Source: Cryobacterium mannosilyticum
Lineage (GTDB): Bacteria; Actinomycetota; Actinomycetes; Actinomycetales; Microbacteriaceae
DNA length: 64,000 nt
Direction of reading: 5' to 3'
NCBI RefSeq assembly: GCF_004402705.1
Contig: NZ_SOFM01000046.1
Location: forward strand, 1 to 64,000
Part shown: one piece after another, positions 34,095-42,669 of the stretch
Position numbering within the stretch: the stretch's first letter is position 1
How the letters are laid out: each line of letters opens with the position of its first letter
Translations under genes and position numbers: made by a program
Notes under the pieces: model-generated
The model's database searches: none
What the model was told of the DNA's origin: nothing
Seen by the model: the letters and a program-made list of their open reading frames with translations, nothing else

Positions 34095-35150
34095 TCAGCG
34101 GGGCTCGAGAACCTCGCGCCCGAGCGCCGGCAGGTCGAGCGCCGGCAGCCCGAGCGCCGGCAGGCCGAGCGCCGGCAGGTCGTGCGCCGGCAGGTCGTGC
34201 GCCGGCAGGGCGAGCGTCTCGGCGGCGATGACGGGGAATTCGTCGGCGGAGCCCGCGGCCCGCACGGCCGCGATGCCGCCGAGGATCAGCGCGCCGCCGA
34301 GGAGCTGGAGGGGCATGAGCTGTTCGCCGAGCAGGAGCCACGCGAACAGCGCCGCGAAGACGACCTCGAGCAGGGAGACGAAGGAGGCCAGCCGCGAGCC
34401 GAGCGCCTCGGCCGCGGTGATGCCGGCGACGTAGGCGATCGCGGTGCTGACCACCGCGACGATGACCAGCGGCACCCACCACGGCAGCTCGAAGCCCGCG
34501 AGCGGCAGGTCGCCGAGGGTCACGGTCAATGGAAGCAGACCGCTGACACCCAGCAGCCCGAGGATCAGGCCGCCCAGCACGAGACCGGAGGCCGCGAACG
34601 CGACCGGCGGGAGCCCGTCGCTGGGACGGGCCGCGACGACGAAGTAGATCGCGCAGCCGACCATGGCAAGAAACGCGAACGTCAGACCGGCCGGGTCGAC
34701 GGCGCGAATGGCACCCGGGCCGATCACGAGCAGCAGCCCGCCGACGGCGAAGGCCGAGCCGACCAGCACCAGGGCGCGCGGGATGCGCCGGGTCGTCGCC
34801 CACACCACGCCGACCAGCAGCAGCGGCGCGAGCAGCTCGATCAGCAGCGCTGTGGCCACCGGAATGGTCTGGATCGCGGCGAAATAGAAGAGCTGGGTGA
34901 CGGCGACGCCGACGATGGCCATCACGAGCACCCGCCAGCGTGCCCGCCACAGGGCGGACCAGCGGCCGCGCAGTGAGACGAGCGCGACCGGCAGCAGCAC
35001 GAGCCCGCCGACGACCACGCGCGCGGTGACGGCCGCGGTCGGGGACCAACCCGACTCGAGCAGCGGTTTGATGAACGCGCCGGAGGTGCCGAACGTGACG
35101 GACCCCAGAACCGCCACTGCCAGGCCGCCCGATGTCGACGAGATCTTCAC
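34095..35150 (-). CDS. EamA/DMT-family transporter with a repetitive tail
   Basis: A 351-residue permease, MKISSTSGGLAVAVLGSVTF, with ten membrane segments in two EamA repeats (about 10-145 and 155-300). Such carriers export amino acids, purines or other metabolites. The last ~35 residues are six copies of LPA(L/H)(D/G), encoded by 15-bp repeats at about 34116-34205; this tail is unusual. It diverges from a CGNR-type regulator, a pairing often seen for DMT exporters, so that protein may control it. Confidence 0.88.
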   Translation of the reverse strand: MKISSTSGGLAVAVLGSVTFGTSGAFIKPLLESGWSPTAAVTARVVVGGLVLLPVALVSLRGRWSALWRARWRVLVMAIVGVAVTQLFYFAAIQTIPVATALLIELLAPLLLVGVVWATTRRIPRALVLVGSAFAVGGLLLVIGPGAIRAVDPAGLTFAFLAMVGCAIYFVVAARPSDGLPPVAFAASGLVLGGLILGLLGVSGLLPLTVTLGDLPLAGFELPWWVPLVIVAVVSTAIAYVAGITAAEALGSRLASFVSLLEVVFAALFAWLLLGEQLMPLQLLGGALILGGIAAVRAAGSADEFPVIAAETLALPAHDLPAHDLPALGLPALGLPALDLPALGREVLEPR

Positions 35151-35197
35151 GATGTCTCCTCCCGGAGCGCTGCATGTTGCGGTCTACAATTGATGAC

Positions 35198-35220
35198 AAC
35201 CATAACAATATGCGATGGTT
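35198..35220. promoter_or_regulatory. Inverted repeat between the EamA and CGNR-type genes
   Basis: AACCAT at 35198-35203 is repeated inverted as ATGGTT at 35215-35220, separated by 11 AT-rich bases, within the 84-bp divergent promoter. It is a candidate operator for the CGNR-type protein. Confidence 0.5.
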
Positions 35221-35234
35221 CGTTAGGAGTCAAC

Positions 35235-35789
35235 ATGCAGTTTGCCCATGACACAGAGGAGGCTCTGGAGTTCGCTGTTGAGCTCGGCAACACCGACCCG
35301 GCGGCCTCCCGCAGCGGCACCGACGAGCTCACGACCCTCGACCAACTGGCGGAGTTCCTCGCCCAGTATCCCTTTTCCGGGCGCATCGACGGGGACGAGC
35401 GCGAACGGCGAGACGTGCTGCGCGCCCGCGATCAGGTGCGGCTGGTGTGGGCCCTCGATCGTGACGACGCCGTTCTCCAGGTGAACTCAATGCTCGCGGC
35501 GGCGCACGCGCTGCCCTACCTCGCCCGGCACGACGGCGTCGACTGGCACCTGCACGCGACGACGCCCGACGCTCCGCTCGGCGAACGGATGCGCGTGGAG
35601 GCCGCGCTCGCCCTGACCGACGTGATCCGGATGGACGAGATGCAGCGGCTGAGGATCTGCGAGGCCGACGACTGCGAAGGCCTCATCCTCGACCTCTCCC
35701 GCAACGGGTCCAAGCGATTCTGCAGTGCGCGCTGCGGCAGCCGGATGAACATGATCGCGTTCCGCAAGCGGAAGGGCGCGCAGGCCTGA
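35235..35789 (+). CDS. CGNR-type zinc-finger (ABATE) regulator
   Basis: A 184-residue protein, ATG 35235 with TAGGAG upstream. The N-terminal ABATE region has LEFAVELGNTDPA and LDQLAEFLAQY. The C-terminal zinc finger has RICEADDCEGLILDLSRNGS...RFCSARCGSRMN, in which the family's CGNR is CGSR. These proteins are presumed transcription factors for stress or export genes. Divergent from the EamA transporter. Confidence 0.88.
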   Translation: MQFAHDTEEALEFAVELGNTDPAASRSGTDELTTLDQLAEFLAQYPFSGRIDGDERERRDVLRARDQVRLVWALDRDDAVLQVNSMLAAAHALPYLARHDGVDWHLHATTPDAPLGERMRVEAALALTDVIRMDEMQRLRICEADDCEGLILDLSRNGSKRFCSARCGSRMNMIAFRKRKGAQA

Positions 35790-35862
35790 CGCCCGCCCGC
35801 ATTGCTGCGTGGGTAGAGACACGGCCCTGGGCCTCCCTATAGTCGAGAGCTACAATTCCGGC

Positions 35863-36315
35863 ATGAGGACGCCGGACCGCATACTCGAAGCCCGCGCACG
35901 CGCCGGGCTCTCGCAGAGCCAGCTGGCGGTGCGCGCGGGAGTGCCGCAACCCAATCTCTCGGCCTATGAAACCGGCCGCGTGCAGCCGCGCCCGGAGACT
36001 CTGGCCCGCATCCTGGCCGCGACCGCCGAGCGACCATCGGCCGTGTTGCTGCGCGAGCGCGATCGCGTGCTCGAATTGGCCGGTCGTCGCCGCGCCGGCA
36101 ACGTGGGCGTCTTCGGCAGCATCGCGCGGGGCACGGATGCCGTCGGCAGCGACATCGACCTCCTTGTCTCCTTCGCCCCCGAGGCCTCCATCCTCGATGC
36201 GGCCGGACTCGTCCTCGACCTCGAGCAACTCCTCGGCGTGCACGTCGACGTGATGAGCGACCGGGCCGAGGGCACCATTCGCGACCGGGCCATCGCCGAA
36301 GCCGTGCCGCTGTGA
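35863..36315 (+). CDS. MntA-like antitoxin: HTH plus nucleotidyltransferase
   Basis: A 150-residue protein, ATG 35863. Residues about 5-60 are an XRE helix-turn-helix (LSQSQLAVRAGVPQPNLSAY), and residues 80-150 are a minimal nucleotidyltransferase with GSIARGTDAVGSDIDLLV (GSx(10)DxD). MntA enzymes AMPylate the Tyr of a HepT HEPN toxin and neutralise it. The HTH fusion suggests it also represses its operon. The HEPN partner follows 28 bp later. Confidence 0.9.
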   Translation: MRTPDRILEARARAGLSQSQLAVRAGVPQPNLSAYETGRVQPRPETLARILAATAERPSAVLLRERDRVLELAGRRRAGNVGVFGSIARGTDAVGSDIDLLVSFAPEASILDAAGLVLDLEQLLGVHVDVMSDRAEGTIRDRAIAEAVPL

Positions 36316-36343
36316 GCGACCGGAGCGGCGGGAGCGAGGCCGG

Positions 36344-36682
36344 ATGACTCACGAATTCGACCGAACGGATGCCCTGCTCGCCGACATCCGTGACCTGGTG
36401 CGCCACGCGGGCCTCATCACGGCGCGCGGCCGCGCGGTGTTCTTCGACCGCGCGGACCGAACTCAACAACTCGCCGCCAAGGCCATCGTGATCGACCTGC
36501 AGACCGCCGTCGAACGACTGCCCGAGGACTACCGAGACCAGCACCCCGAGGTTGCCTGGGCCGAACTGCGCGCCATGCGCAATTACCTCGCCCAGGACTA
36601 CGCGAACACCGACTACCAGATCGTCTGGAACGCCCTCGTCACCGATTTCCCGCGCCTGCTGGTGCAACTGGGGATCGCGTAG
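36344..36682 (+). CDS. HepT-like HEPN protein with an altered catalytic motif
   Basis: A 112-residue DUF86 protein, ATG 36344. It fits HepT along its length (DLQTAVERLPEDYRDQHPEVAW, then the motif region). The RNase motif R-x4-H-x-Y reads RNYLAQDY: Arg and Tyr are kept but His is Gln (CAG, one base from CAC). HepT is an RNase toxin whose Tyr is AMPylated by MntA. With Gln the RNase may be dead or altered. Paired with the HTH-nucleotidyltransferase upstream. Confidence 0.88.
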   Translation: MTHEFDRTDALLADIRDLVRHAGLITARGRAVFFDRADRTQQLAAKAIVIDLQTAVERLPEDYRDQHPEVAWAELRAMRNYLAQDYANTDYQIVWNALVTDFPRLLVQLGIA

Positions 36683-36857
36683 GGGCCGAATTCCCGCTCG
36701 TCTCGTCGGCACGGCCGCGACGCGACTCCCGCCGTCGCCGCGTGGCCGGTGTGGGCCCGGCGGCGAGGTCGGCCGCTCCAATTCGCCGGAATGCTTGCGT
36801 GGCCGGCCGTTTGCCCGGTAGGTTGAGACCCACGCCATTCGACGAGAGGAGCCGCAC

Positions 36858-36926
36858 ATGATTCGTTCAGATTACTCAGCATTTACCTGCATGACCGCCG
36901 GCCTCGTCGGCGTCACCACCGACTGA
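36858..36926 (+). CDS. Short peptide ORF (22 residues), possible leader
   Basis: ATG 36858 has AGAGGAG eight bases before it and encodes MIRSDYSAFTCMTAGLVG plus four residues before TGA. A chain of strong hairpins starts 17 bases after the stop. A small actinobacterial membrane-type or leader peptide is possible; the hairpins suggest attenuation of the gene at 37146. I recognise no family. Confidence 0.5.
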   Translation: MIRSDYSAFTCMTAGLVGVTTD

Positions 36927-36943
36927 TCGGCCGAGAGATTCCG

Positions 36944-37122
36944 CCGCCCGTCGGGCGGTGACGCCCTCGACGCCCGTGCCGAAACCGGTGCCCTCCGCAC
37001 CGTCGGCGCGATCGCTGCTGCGATCGCTTCCCTGACATCGCACTGACGATGTCATCCCTGTGCCGCCTCAGGCGGCCCCGCCGGTGCACCGACGGATGCG
37101 AGCGCATCCGTCGTGCCTGCAC
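36944..37122 (+). ncRNA. Five consecutive hairpins, candidate structured leader
   Basis: Stems: CCGCCC/GGGCGG (36944-36958); GCGATCGC/GCGATCGC around TGCT (37008-37027); TGACATCG/CGATGTCA (37033-37054); GCCGCC/GGCGGC (37062-37076); and a 10-bp GACGGATGCG stem (37091-37112) extended by GGTGCA/TGCACC to 37083-37121. Such density is far above chance. No known riboswitch is recognised. Confidence 0.5.
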
Positions 37123-37145
37123 CGTCACAGTGAGGCTCAACCACC

Positions 37146-37454
37146 ATGCATACAACCCTGTCGACCAAGCCCGGTCGCCACGACCACCCGCCGCAACCGC
37201 GGCCCGAACAGGCGCCGGAGCGCCCGCAGCCCCGGCCGCGGCGCGTCGGCCCGATCGATCGCCTGGCCCTGCACATGGGCGTCGCCCTGATCAAGTGGGG
37301 GCGGCGCCCGGGCGCGGTGCGCACTCCCGCTCCTGTTGCTGTGGAGGCGGAGGAGTGGGAAGCCGCTCTCCGCATCCGCCAGGAGCGCGAGCGGGCCGAG
37401 GAGCGCCTGCGCGTGGACCTGCTCGGATACCGGATGACCGTGCCCTTCCGATGA
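37146..37454 (+). CDS. Small basic hypothetical protein
   Basis: A 102-residue protein, ATG 37146. A Pro/Arg-rich N-terminus (HPPQPRPEQAPERPQPRPRR) precedes VGPIDRLALHMGVALIKWGR, an amphipathic helix typical of small conserved actinobacterial proteins, and a C-terminal helix rich in Arg and Glu (RIRQERERAEERLRVDLLG). There is no transmembrane segment and no known function. It lies after the hairpin-rich region and may be controlled by it. Confidence 0.7.
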   Translation: MHTTLSTKPGRHDHPPQPRPEQAPERPQPRPRRVGPIDRLALHMGVALIKWGRRPGAVRTPAPVAVEAEEWEAALRIRQERERAEERLRVDLLGYRMTVPFR

Positions 37455-37926
37455 GGGGCAGTGTCGTTCGGCTCCGACGTTCGGCGTCCACGGCGGCCAC
37501 GCCGTCCACGGCGGCCTTTCCGGTCGCCGTGGACCCGTCCCGTCACAGCCGGCGGGGGCAGGCCGGCCGCCCCACGTGGCCAACTCAGGAGAATCCGGCG
37601 AGTCGCGGCATCCGCCCGCGGAATCACGCGGCAGTTTGCGGATGCGACGCAGATCTTCCTGAGTTAGCCACCGTGTTGGTCGGCGACCGTCTTGGTCAGC
37701 GACCGTGTTTTCCCCCTCGGCACGCGTCAGGGCGAGAGATCGTAGCAGCACCGCGCGACTTTTGTATTCTCGGAATGCGCCCGGCGCCCGGCCGGTTACC
37801 TCTCTGCACAGCCGTTTCTTGCAGTCGTTCGTCCGCGCGGCCGTTGCCGGGCCACTCTGCTGCGGCACCTCGTGACCGCACCCCTTGACCGCACCTCTTG
37901 ACCGCACCTCTCGACGGGACCTTCGA
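37455..37926. other. Gene-free region with short repeats upstream of the DHA2 pump
   Basis: No gene is supportable. GGTCGGCGACCGT at about 37680 is a near-palindrome repeated as GGTCAGCGACCGT 16 bases on. Three 13-bp repeats, (T)TGACCGCACCTC, occupy about 37874-37912, just before the efflux gene, and may bind its regulator. The segment in between shows nothing else clear. Confidence 0.5.
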
Positions 37927-39432
37927 ATGACCGAAACCGCCACCGCCACCGCCACGACAGGCACCACCGCCACGGGCACGGATGCCGCCGCGCACGCGGC
38001 CGCCGCATCCGCCGCCGAGGCGGCCCTCGGCATCCGCAACCGGCTGGTCATCACCCTGCTGCTGATCTCGACCTTCATCGTGATCCTCAACGAGACGATC
38101 ATGGGTGTGGCGCTGCCGCGGCTGATGAGCGACCTGAACATCACGGCCAGTGCCGCCCAGTGGCTGACCAGCGCGTTCATGCTCACGATGGCCGTCGTCA
38201 TCCCGATCACCGGGTTCCTGCTGCAGCGCTTCAACACCCGGCCGGTGTTCATCGCGGCGATGACCCTCTTCAGCACGGGCACGCTGATCGCGGCGCTCGC
38301 GCCCGGCTTCGAGGTGCTGCTGGCCGCCCGGGTCGTGCAGGCCACCGGCACGGCGATCATGTTCCCGCTGCTGCTGACCACCGTGATGACGCTCGTGCCG
38401 CCGGCCCACCTCGGCCGGATGATGGGCAACATCTCCATCGTCATCTCGGTCGCCCCGGCGATCGGGCCGACCATCTCCGGCGCCATCCTCAGCGTGCTCG
38501 ACTGGCGCTGGATGTTCATCCTCGTGCTGCCGATCGCGCTGACCTCGCTGATCGTGGGCGGGATCATGATGAAGAACGTGACAACCCCGCGCAAGACGCC
38601 GATCGACGTGCTCTCGGTGATCCTCTCCGCGCTCGGCTTCGGCGGGCTCGTCTACGGGCTGAGCAACCTCGGCGCTGCCGGCGGCATCGCCTCGGTCTCC
38701 GGCTGGCTGCCGCTGGCCGTCGGGGCGCTCGGCCTGGCCCTGTTCATCCTCCGCCAGCTCGCGCTGCAGAAACGCGACGGCGCTCTGCTCGACCTGCGCA
38801 CCTTCCGCTCGCGCACCTTCACGTTCGCGATCGTGATGATGGCGATCAGCATGATGGCCCTGTTCGGCACCATCATCCTGCTGCCGATCTACATGCAGAC
38901 GGTGCTCGGACTGCCCGCGCTCACCACCGGGCTGCTCCTCCTGCCCGGCGGCCTCGTGATGGGGCTGCTCGCGCCCACCGTGGGCCGGCTCTACGACCGG
39001 TCCGGGCCGACCCGCCTGCTCGTCACCGGGGCGGTCATCGTCAGCGCCGTGTTCTGGGCGATGACCCTGCTCCGCTCCGACACCTCGCAGTGGTGGGTGC
39101 TCGCCGCCCACGTCACGCTGAGCTTCGGCCTCGCCCTGCTCTTCACCCCGCTGTTCACCGCGGGCCTGGCCGCCGTGCGCCCCGAGCTCTACTCGCACGG
39201 CAGCGCCATGGTCGGCACCGTGCAGCAGCTGGCCGGGGCGGCCGGCACCGCGCTGTTCGTGACCGTGATGGCATCCGTCGCCGCGTCACGCCTGGCCGGC
39301 GGGGCAACGGATGTCGCCGCCACCTCCGCGGGAATCCACGCCGCGTTCCTCTGCGGCGCCGTGATCTCGCTCTTCGCGATCCCCGCGGCGTTCTTCATCC
39401 GCCGCGCGGCCGGCCACACCCCTCCGGTGTAA
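37927..39432 (+). CDS. DHA2-family MFS efflux transporter
   Basis: A 501-residue pump. ATG 37927 is the first good start (MTETATATATTGTTATGTDA); upstream TTG codons lie in the 13-bp repeats. Fourteen membrane segments run from about residue 38. DHA2 motifs include ETIMGVALPRLMSDLNI, QWLTSAFMLTMAVVIP and the motif C region ISVAPAIGPTISGAIL. It exports drugs or toxic metabolites with proton uptake. It is followed 35 bp later by the ABC exporter genes on the same strand. Confidence 0.9.
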   Translation: MTETATATATTGTTATGTDAAAHAAAASAAEAALGIRNRLVITLLLISTFIVILNETIMGVALPRLMSDLNITASAAQWLTSAFMLTMAVVIPITGFLLQRFNTRPVFIAAMTLFSTGTLIAALAPGFEVLLAARVVQATGTAIMFPLLLTTVMTLVPPAHLGRMMGNISIVISVAPAIGPTISGAILSVLDWRWMFILVLPIALTSLIVGGIMMKNVTTPRKTPIDVLSVILSALGFGGLVYGLSNLGAAGGIASVSGWLPLAVGALGLALFILRQLALQKRDGALLDLRTFRSRTFTFAIVMMAISMMALFGTIILLPIYMQTVLGLPALTTGLLLLPGGLVMGLLAPTVGRLYDRSGPTRLLVTGAVIVSAVFWAMTLLRSDTSQWWVLAAHVTLSFGLALLFTPLFTAGLAAVRPELYSHGSAMVGTVQQLAGAAGTALFVTVMASVAASRLAGGATDVAATSAGIHAAFLCGAVISLFAIPAAFFIRRAAGHTPPV

Positions 39433-39467
39433 CGTCGTCTAGTAACGAAACTGGGGGGATTTTCGGC

Positions 39468-40469
39468 ATGACTTCTGCACTGCTCACACCGCTGGACACG
39501 CTCGATCGGCAGGCGCGGCCGGCGGCGGGGTCACGGCCTGACGCCGAGCCGCTCGTGCACATCAGCAACTTCCGGATGGACTTCGGCCGCAGCACGGTCA
39601 TCCGTGACCTGTCCTTCGACATCAACCGGGGTGAGACCTTTGGTTTTCTCGGCTCGAACGGGTCGGGCAAGACCACCACGATCCGGGCGCTGCTGGGCAT
39701 CTACCAGGCCACGGCCGGGGTGCTGCACATCAACGGGCGCCCCTTCGCGCCGGAGGACGGCGCCAGGCTCGGCTACCTGCCCGAGGAGCGCGGACTCTAC
39801 AAGAAGGAGTCCGTGATCGACGTGATGGTCTACTTCGGCCGGCTCAAGGGCCTCCGCAAGGCGGCCGCCGTGGCCTGGTCGCACGAGTACCTGGAGCGGG
39901 TCGCGCTCGGCGACAAGGCGAAGGTGCGCCTGGACAAGCTCTCCGGCGGCCAGCAGCAGAAGGTGCAGCTGGGCGTCACGATCATGAACGACCCCGAACT
40001 CCTCATCCTGGACGAGCCCACCAAGGGCTTCGACCCGGTCAACCGCAAGCTGCTGATGGACATCATCGAGGACCAGAAGCGCGCCGGCGCGACCGTGCTC
40101 ATGGTCACCCACCAGATGGAGGAGGTGGAGCGGCTCTGCGACCGGGTCGTGCTCCTCAAGAACGGTGAGGTGGAGGCCTACGGCACGGTCGAGGCCGTGC
40201 AGGACCAGTACGGCGGAACCGTGGTGCGGCTGCAGTACTCCGGCGAGATCCCGGCATCCGTTCACTACGTGGTCACCCGGCGGGAGAGCACCTACGCCGA
40301 ACTCACCGTGACCGCCCCGGTCGACGAGGCGCTCATCCTGCGCGAGCTGATGGATGCCGGGGTCACCGTGCGCGGGTTCACCGCCGGGCGCCCCTCCCTC
40401 GACGACATCTTCGTCGCCGTCTACGGCGACCAGAACGCCGCCGGCGCCGACGAAACCGCGGGGGAGTAG
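39468..40469 (+). CDS. ABC transporter ATP-binding protein, NatA/DrrA-like
   Basis: A 333-residue ATPase, ATG 39468 with GGGGGGA upstream. Walker A GSNGSGKTTTIRALLG, Q-loop region YLPEERGLYKKESV, signature LSGGQQQK and Walker B LLILDEPTKGFDP are all intact, with H-loop VTHQME. A C-terminal DUF4162-like part (about 235-320) matches Na+/multidrug exporters. It powers the permease encoded 3 bp downstream. Confidence 0.93.
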   Translation: MTSALLTPLDTLDRQARPAAGSRPDAEPLVHISNFRMDFGRSTVIRDLSFDINRGETFGFLGSNGSGKTTTIRALLGIYQATAGVLHINGRPFAPEDGARLGYLPEERGLYKKESVIDVMVYFGRLKGLRKAAAVAWSHEYLERVALGDKAKVRLDKLSGGQQQKVQLGVTIMNDPELLILDEPTKGFDPVNRKLLMDIIEDQKRAGATVLMVTHQMEEVERLCDRVVLLKNGEVEAYGTVEAVQDQYGGTVVRLQYSGEIPASVHYVVTRRESTYAELTVTAPVDEALILRELMDAGVTVRGFTAGRPSLDDIFVAVYGDQNAAGADETAGE

Positions 40470-40472
40470 ACC

Positions 40473-41696
40473 ATGGCCCGGCACAACCTCGGCACGGTCA
40501 TCTCGTTCGAGGTCACCCGCACCTTCAAGAAGAAGCAGTTCTGGCTGACGACCCTGCTGGTGCCGGTGATCCTGGGCATCGTGATCGCCCTCATCGTCAT
40601 CTCCAACACCACCACCTCGAGCAAGGTGGACTCCCAGAAGGATGCGACCCTCCGGTTCACCTACAGCGACGCCTCCGGTCGGATCGACCCGACCCTCGCG
40701 ACCGCGTTCGGCGGCACCGTCGTCGCCGACGAGGCGCAGGCGATCGCCGACGTGAAGTCGGGCAGGTCGGCGGCCCACTTCGCCTATCCGGCCAAGCCGA
40801 CGAAGCAGGCCACGATGGTCTACGGCGCCGACCTCGGCATCTTCGACAACGGCAAGTACTCCTCCGTCGCCACCCAGCTCATGGTCGCCAGCGCGCAGGC
40901 GGAGATCGGCGACCAGACCCTCACCGGCCTGGCCAGGGGCTCCTTCCAGGTCGATGCGATCACCTACAAGGACGGCGCGGTGTCCGGCGGGTTCCTCGGT
41001 GCCGTCGCGCCACTGCTCTTCCTGCTCATCTTCTACGTCGTGATCGTGATGCTGGGCAACCAGATGCTCACCAGCACGCTCGAGGAGAAGGAGAGCCGGG
41101 TGACCGAGATGATCCTGACCACCCTGAACCCGACGACCCTGATCACCGGCAAGATCGTCTCGCTGTTCATCATCGGGCTCGTGCAGATGGTCGTCTTCAT
41201 CCTGCCGGTGCTGGTCGGCTACCTGTTCTTCCGGACCTCGCTCAGCCTGCCCGACTTTGACATCTCCCAGCTCATCGTGAACCCCGGCCAGATGGTCGTC
41301 GGCGCACTGCTGCTGATCGGCGGGTTCACCCTGTTCATGGGCACCCTGGTCGCGGCCGGGGCGATCATGCCCACCGCCAAGGAGGCCAGCCAGGTCTTCG
41401 GCATCATGATGGCGCTGGTGTTCGTGCCCCTGTATGCGGCGTCGCTGGTGGTCTCCGACCCGCACGCGCTGATCGTGCAGCTGTTCACCTTCTTCCCGTA
41501 TTCGGCCCCGGTGACCGCGATGCTCCGCAACGGGCTGGGCTCGCTCGGCCCGGTCGAGTCCGGCATCGTCATCGCCGAGTTGTTCATCCTCGGCGGGATC
41601 GTGCTGCGCCTCGCCGTGCAGCTGTTCCGGTACGGCTCGGTCGAATACTCGAAGAAGGTCTCCCTGCGCACGGTGTTCGCCCGCTCGCGCGGGTGA
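40473..41696 (+). CDS. ABC-2 type permease, NatB-like
   Basis: A 407-residue permease, ATG 40473. It has one N-terminal membrane segment (LTTLLVPVILGIVIALIVIS), a large external domain (about 55-175) and five more segments, the NatB layout. LTSTLEEKESRVTEMILTTL is the typical ABC-2 coupling motif. It works with the ATPase gene just upstream to export ions or small molecules. A fragment of its first ~40 codons occurs as a remnant at 56721-56845. Confidence 0.92.
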   Translation: MARHNLGTVISFEVTRTFKKKQFWLTTLLVPVILGIVIALIVISNTTTSSKVDSQKDATLRFTYSDASGRIDPTLATAFGGTVVADEAQAIADVKSGRSAAHFAYPAKPTKQATMVYGADLGIFDNGKYSSVATQLMVASAQAEIGDQTLTGLARGSFQVDAITYKDGAVSGGFLGAVAPLLFLLIFYVVIVMLGNQMLTSTLEEKESRVTEMILTTLNPTTLITGKIVSLFIIGLVQMVVFILPVLVGYLFFRTSLSLPDFDISQLIVNPGQMVVGALLLIGGFTLFMGTLVAAGAIMPTAKEASQVFGIMMALVFVPLYAASLVVSDPHALIVQLFTFFPYSAPVTAMLRNGLGSLGPVESGIVIAELFILGGIVLRLAVQLFRYGSVEYSKKVSLRTVFARSRG

Positions 41697-41790
41697 GCGC
41701 GGCGGGCGCGTTCGCGGCGGTGCCGGCATCCGTCGCCCGGCTTCGCCTGCAACCCTTGTGACATACCTGATCTCGGGCCTGAATGTCGGC

Positions 41791-42627
41791 ATGGCTTCGA
41801 CATCCCGAACTGTCGGATACTCAGACAACGACAACGTGTGGTTTGTCTACGGCGTGCCGGAATGTGTGGAGCTGAGCGTCCACCGCACGCGGGACGAGGC
41901 GGTCGGCGCGGCGTTCGCGGACGTGACCCGCGATGGTGGCTGGCTGACGGTGCACTACAGCGACGGTTCCGTTGAATCCCAGCAGGAGTACCCGGCCGCG
42001 ACGGCAGCGACGGATGCCGTGAGGCCCGCCGGACCGGATCAGCCCCGGCAGGGCGAGGGCGGTGCGTCGCCGTTCTCGCCGCGGTTCGCGCCGTCGACTG
42101 TGTCGCTGTCGCTCCCGCCGTCGCTCCCGCCGTCGTTCGCCGATGAGCGTGACGTCGAGGCGCATCCTCTCGATTCCCGGCTCGGGCAGGGGCTCGACCT
42201 GCTCGGCGTGGCGGGGCTTGTCGGCATCCCGCTCGTCTCAGGCGTGTATTCGCCGGAGATGCTCGCCGCGGCGCCGGGCGCGCCCTGGCTGTTGTATTCG
42301 GTGAGCTTCAGCTGGGCGCTGGGATTCGCCCTGCTGGTGGTCGCACTGTCCTTCGGCCTGCGGCAGGCCCGGCTGAGCGAGCTCGTCTCCGCCCTGCTCT
42401 GCTTCGGGCTCTCGGGCTACATCGCCGGCGAGATCGGTGTGGGCGGGCTCGGCAGAGCACTCGAGCAGGGCGGTTCGCTGGTCGAGTCCCTGGGCACGAT
42501 GCTGACGAGCGCACTGCACGCCTATGGTCCGGGAGGCGCGGTGGCCACGGCGGCCGTCGGGGTGTTCTTCGGCTGGAGGCTCGCCCGGCACCTGCCCGGC
42601 AGCCTGGTGAACTGGCGGAGCGCCTGA
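41791..42627 (+). CDS. Membrane protein of unknown function
   Basis: A 278-residue protein if started at ATG 41791; a GTG at 41758 would add 11 residues. Neither has a clear ribosome binding site. The first ~80 residues are soluble (VWFVYGVPECVELSVHRTRD, a small beta-rich unit). A Pro/Ser-rich linker (SLPPSLPPSF) follows, then four to five membrane segments. I recognise no family. It stands after the ABC exporter and converges on the lipid kinase. Confidence 0.65.
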   Translation: MASTSRTVGYSDNDNVWFVYGVPECVELSVHRTRDEAVGAAFADVTRDGGWLTVHYSDGSVESQQEYPAATAATDAVRPAGPDQPRQGEGGASPFSPRFAPSTVSLSLPPSLPPSFADERDVEAHPLDSRLGQGLDLLGVAGLVGIPLVSGVYSPEMLAAAPGAPWLLYSVSFSWALGFALLVVALSFGLRQARLSELVSALLCFGLSGYIAGEIGVGGLGRALEQGGSLVESLGTMLTSALHAYGPGGAVATAAVGVFFGWRLARHLPGSLVNWRSA

Positions 42628-42669
42628 GCCGAACCGGCTCGCGGACCGCCGCGTCGGCCGCCGCGGCGC

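Noticed and set aside
36924..37045. Selenocysteine reading of the TGA after the 22-codon peptide, with a hairpin just downstream
   Set aside because: The frame stays open for 38 more codons and a stem follows, but the extension has no recognisable sequence and no sel genes are seen; a short peptide plus hairpins is simpler.
38160..39467. Plus-strand frame in a second phase through the efflux gene
   Set aside because: Arg/Ala-rich shadow; only its end, from ATG 39468, is the real ABC ATPase gene.
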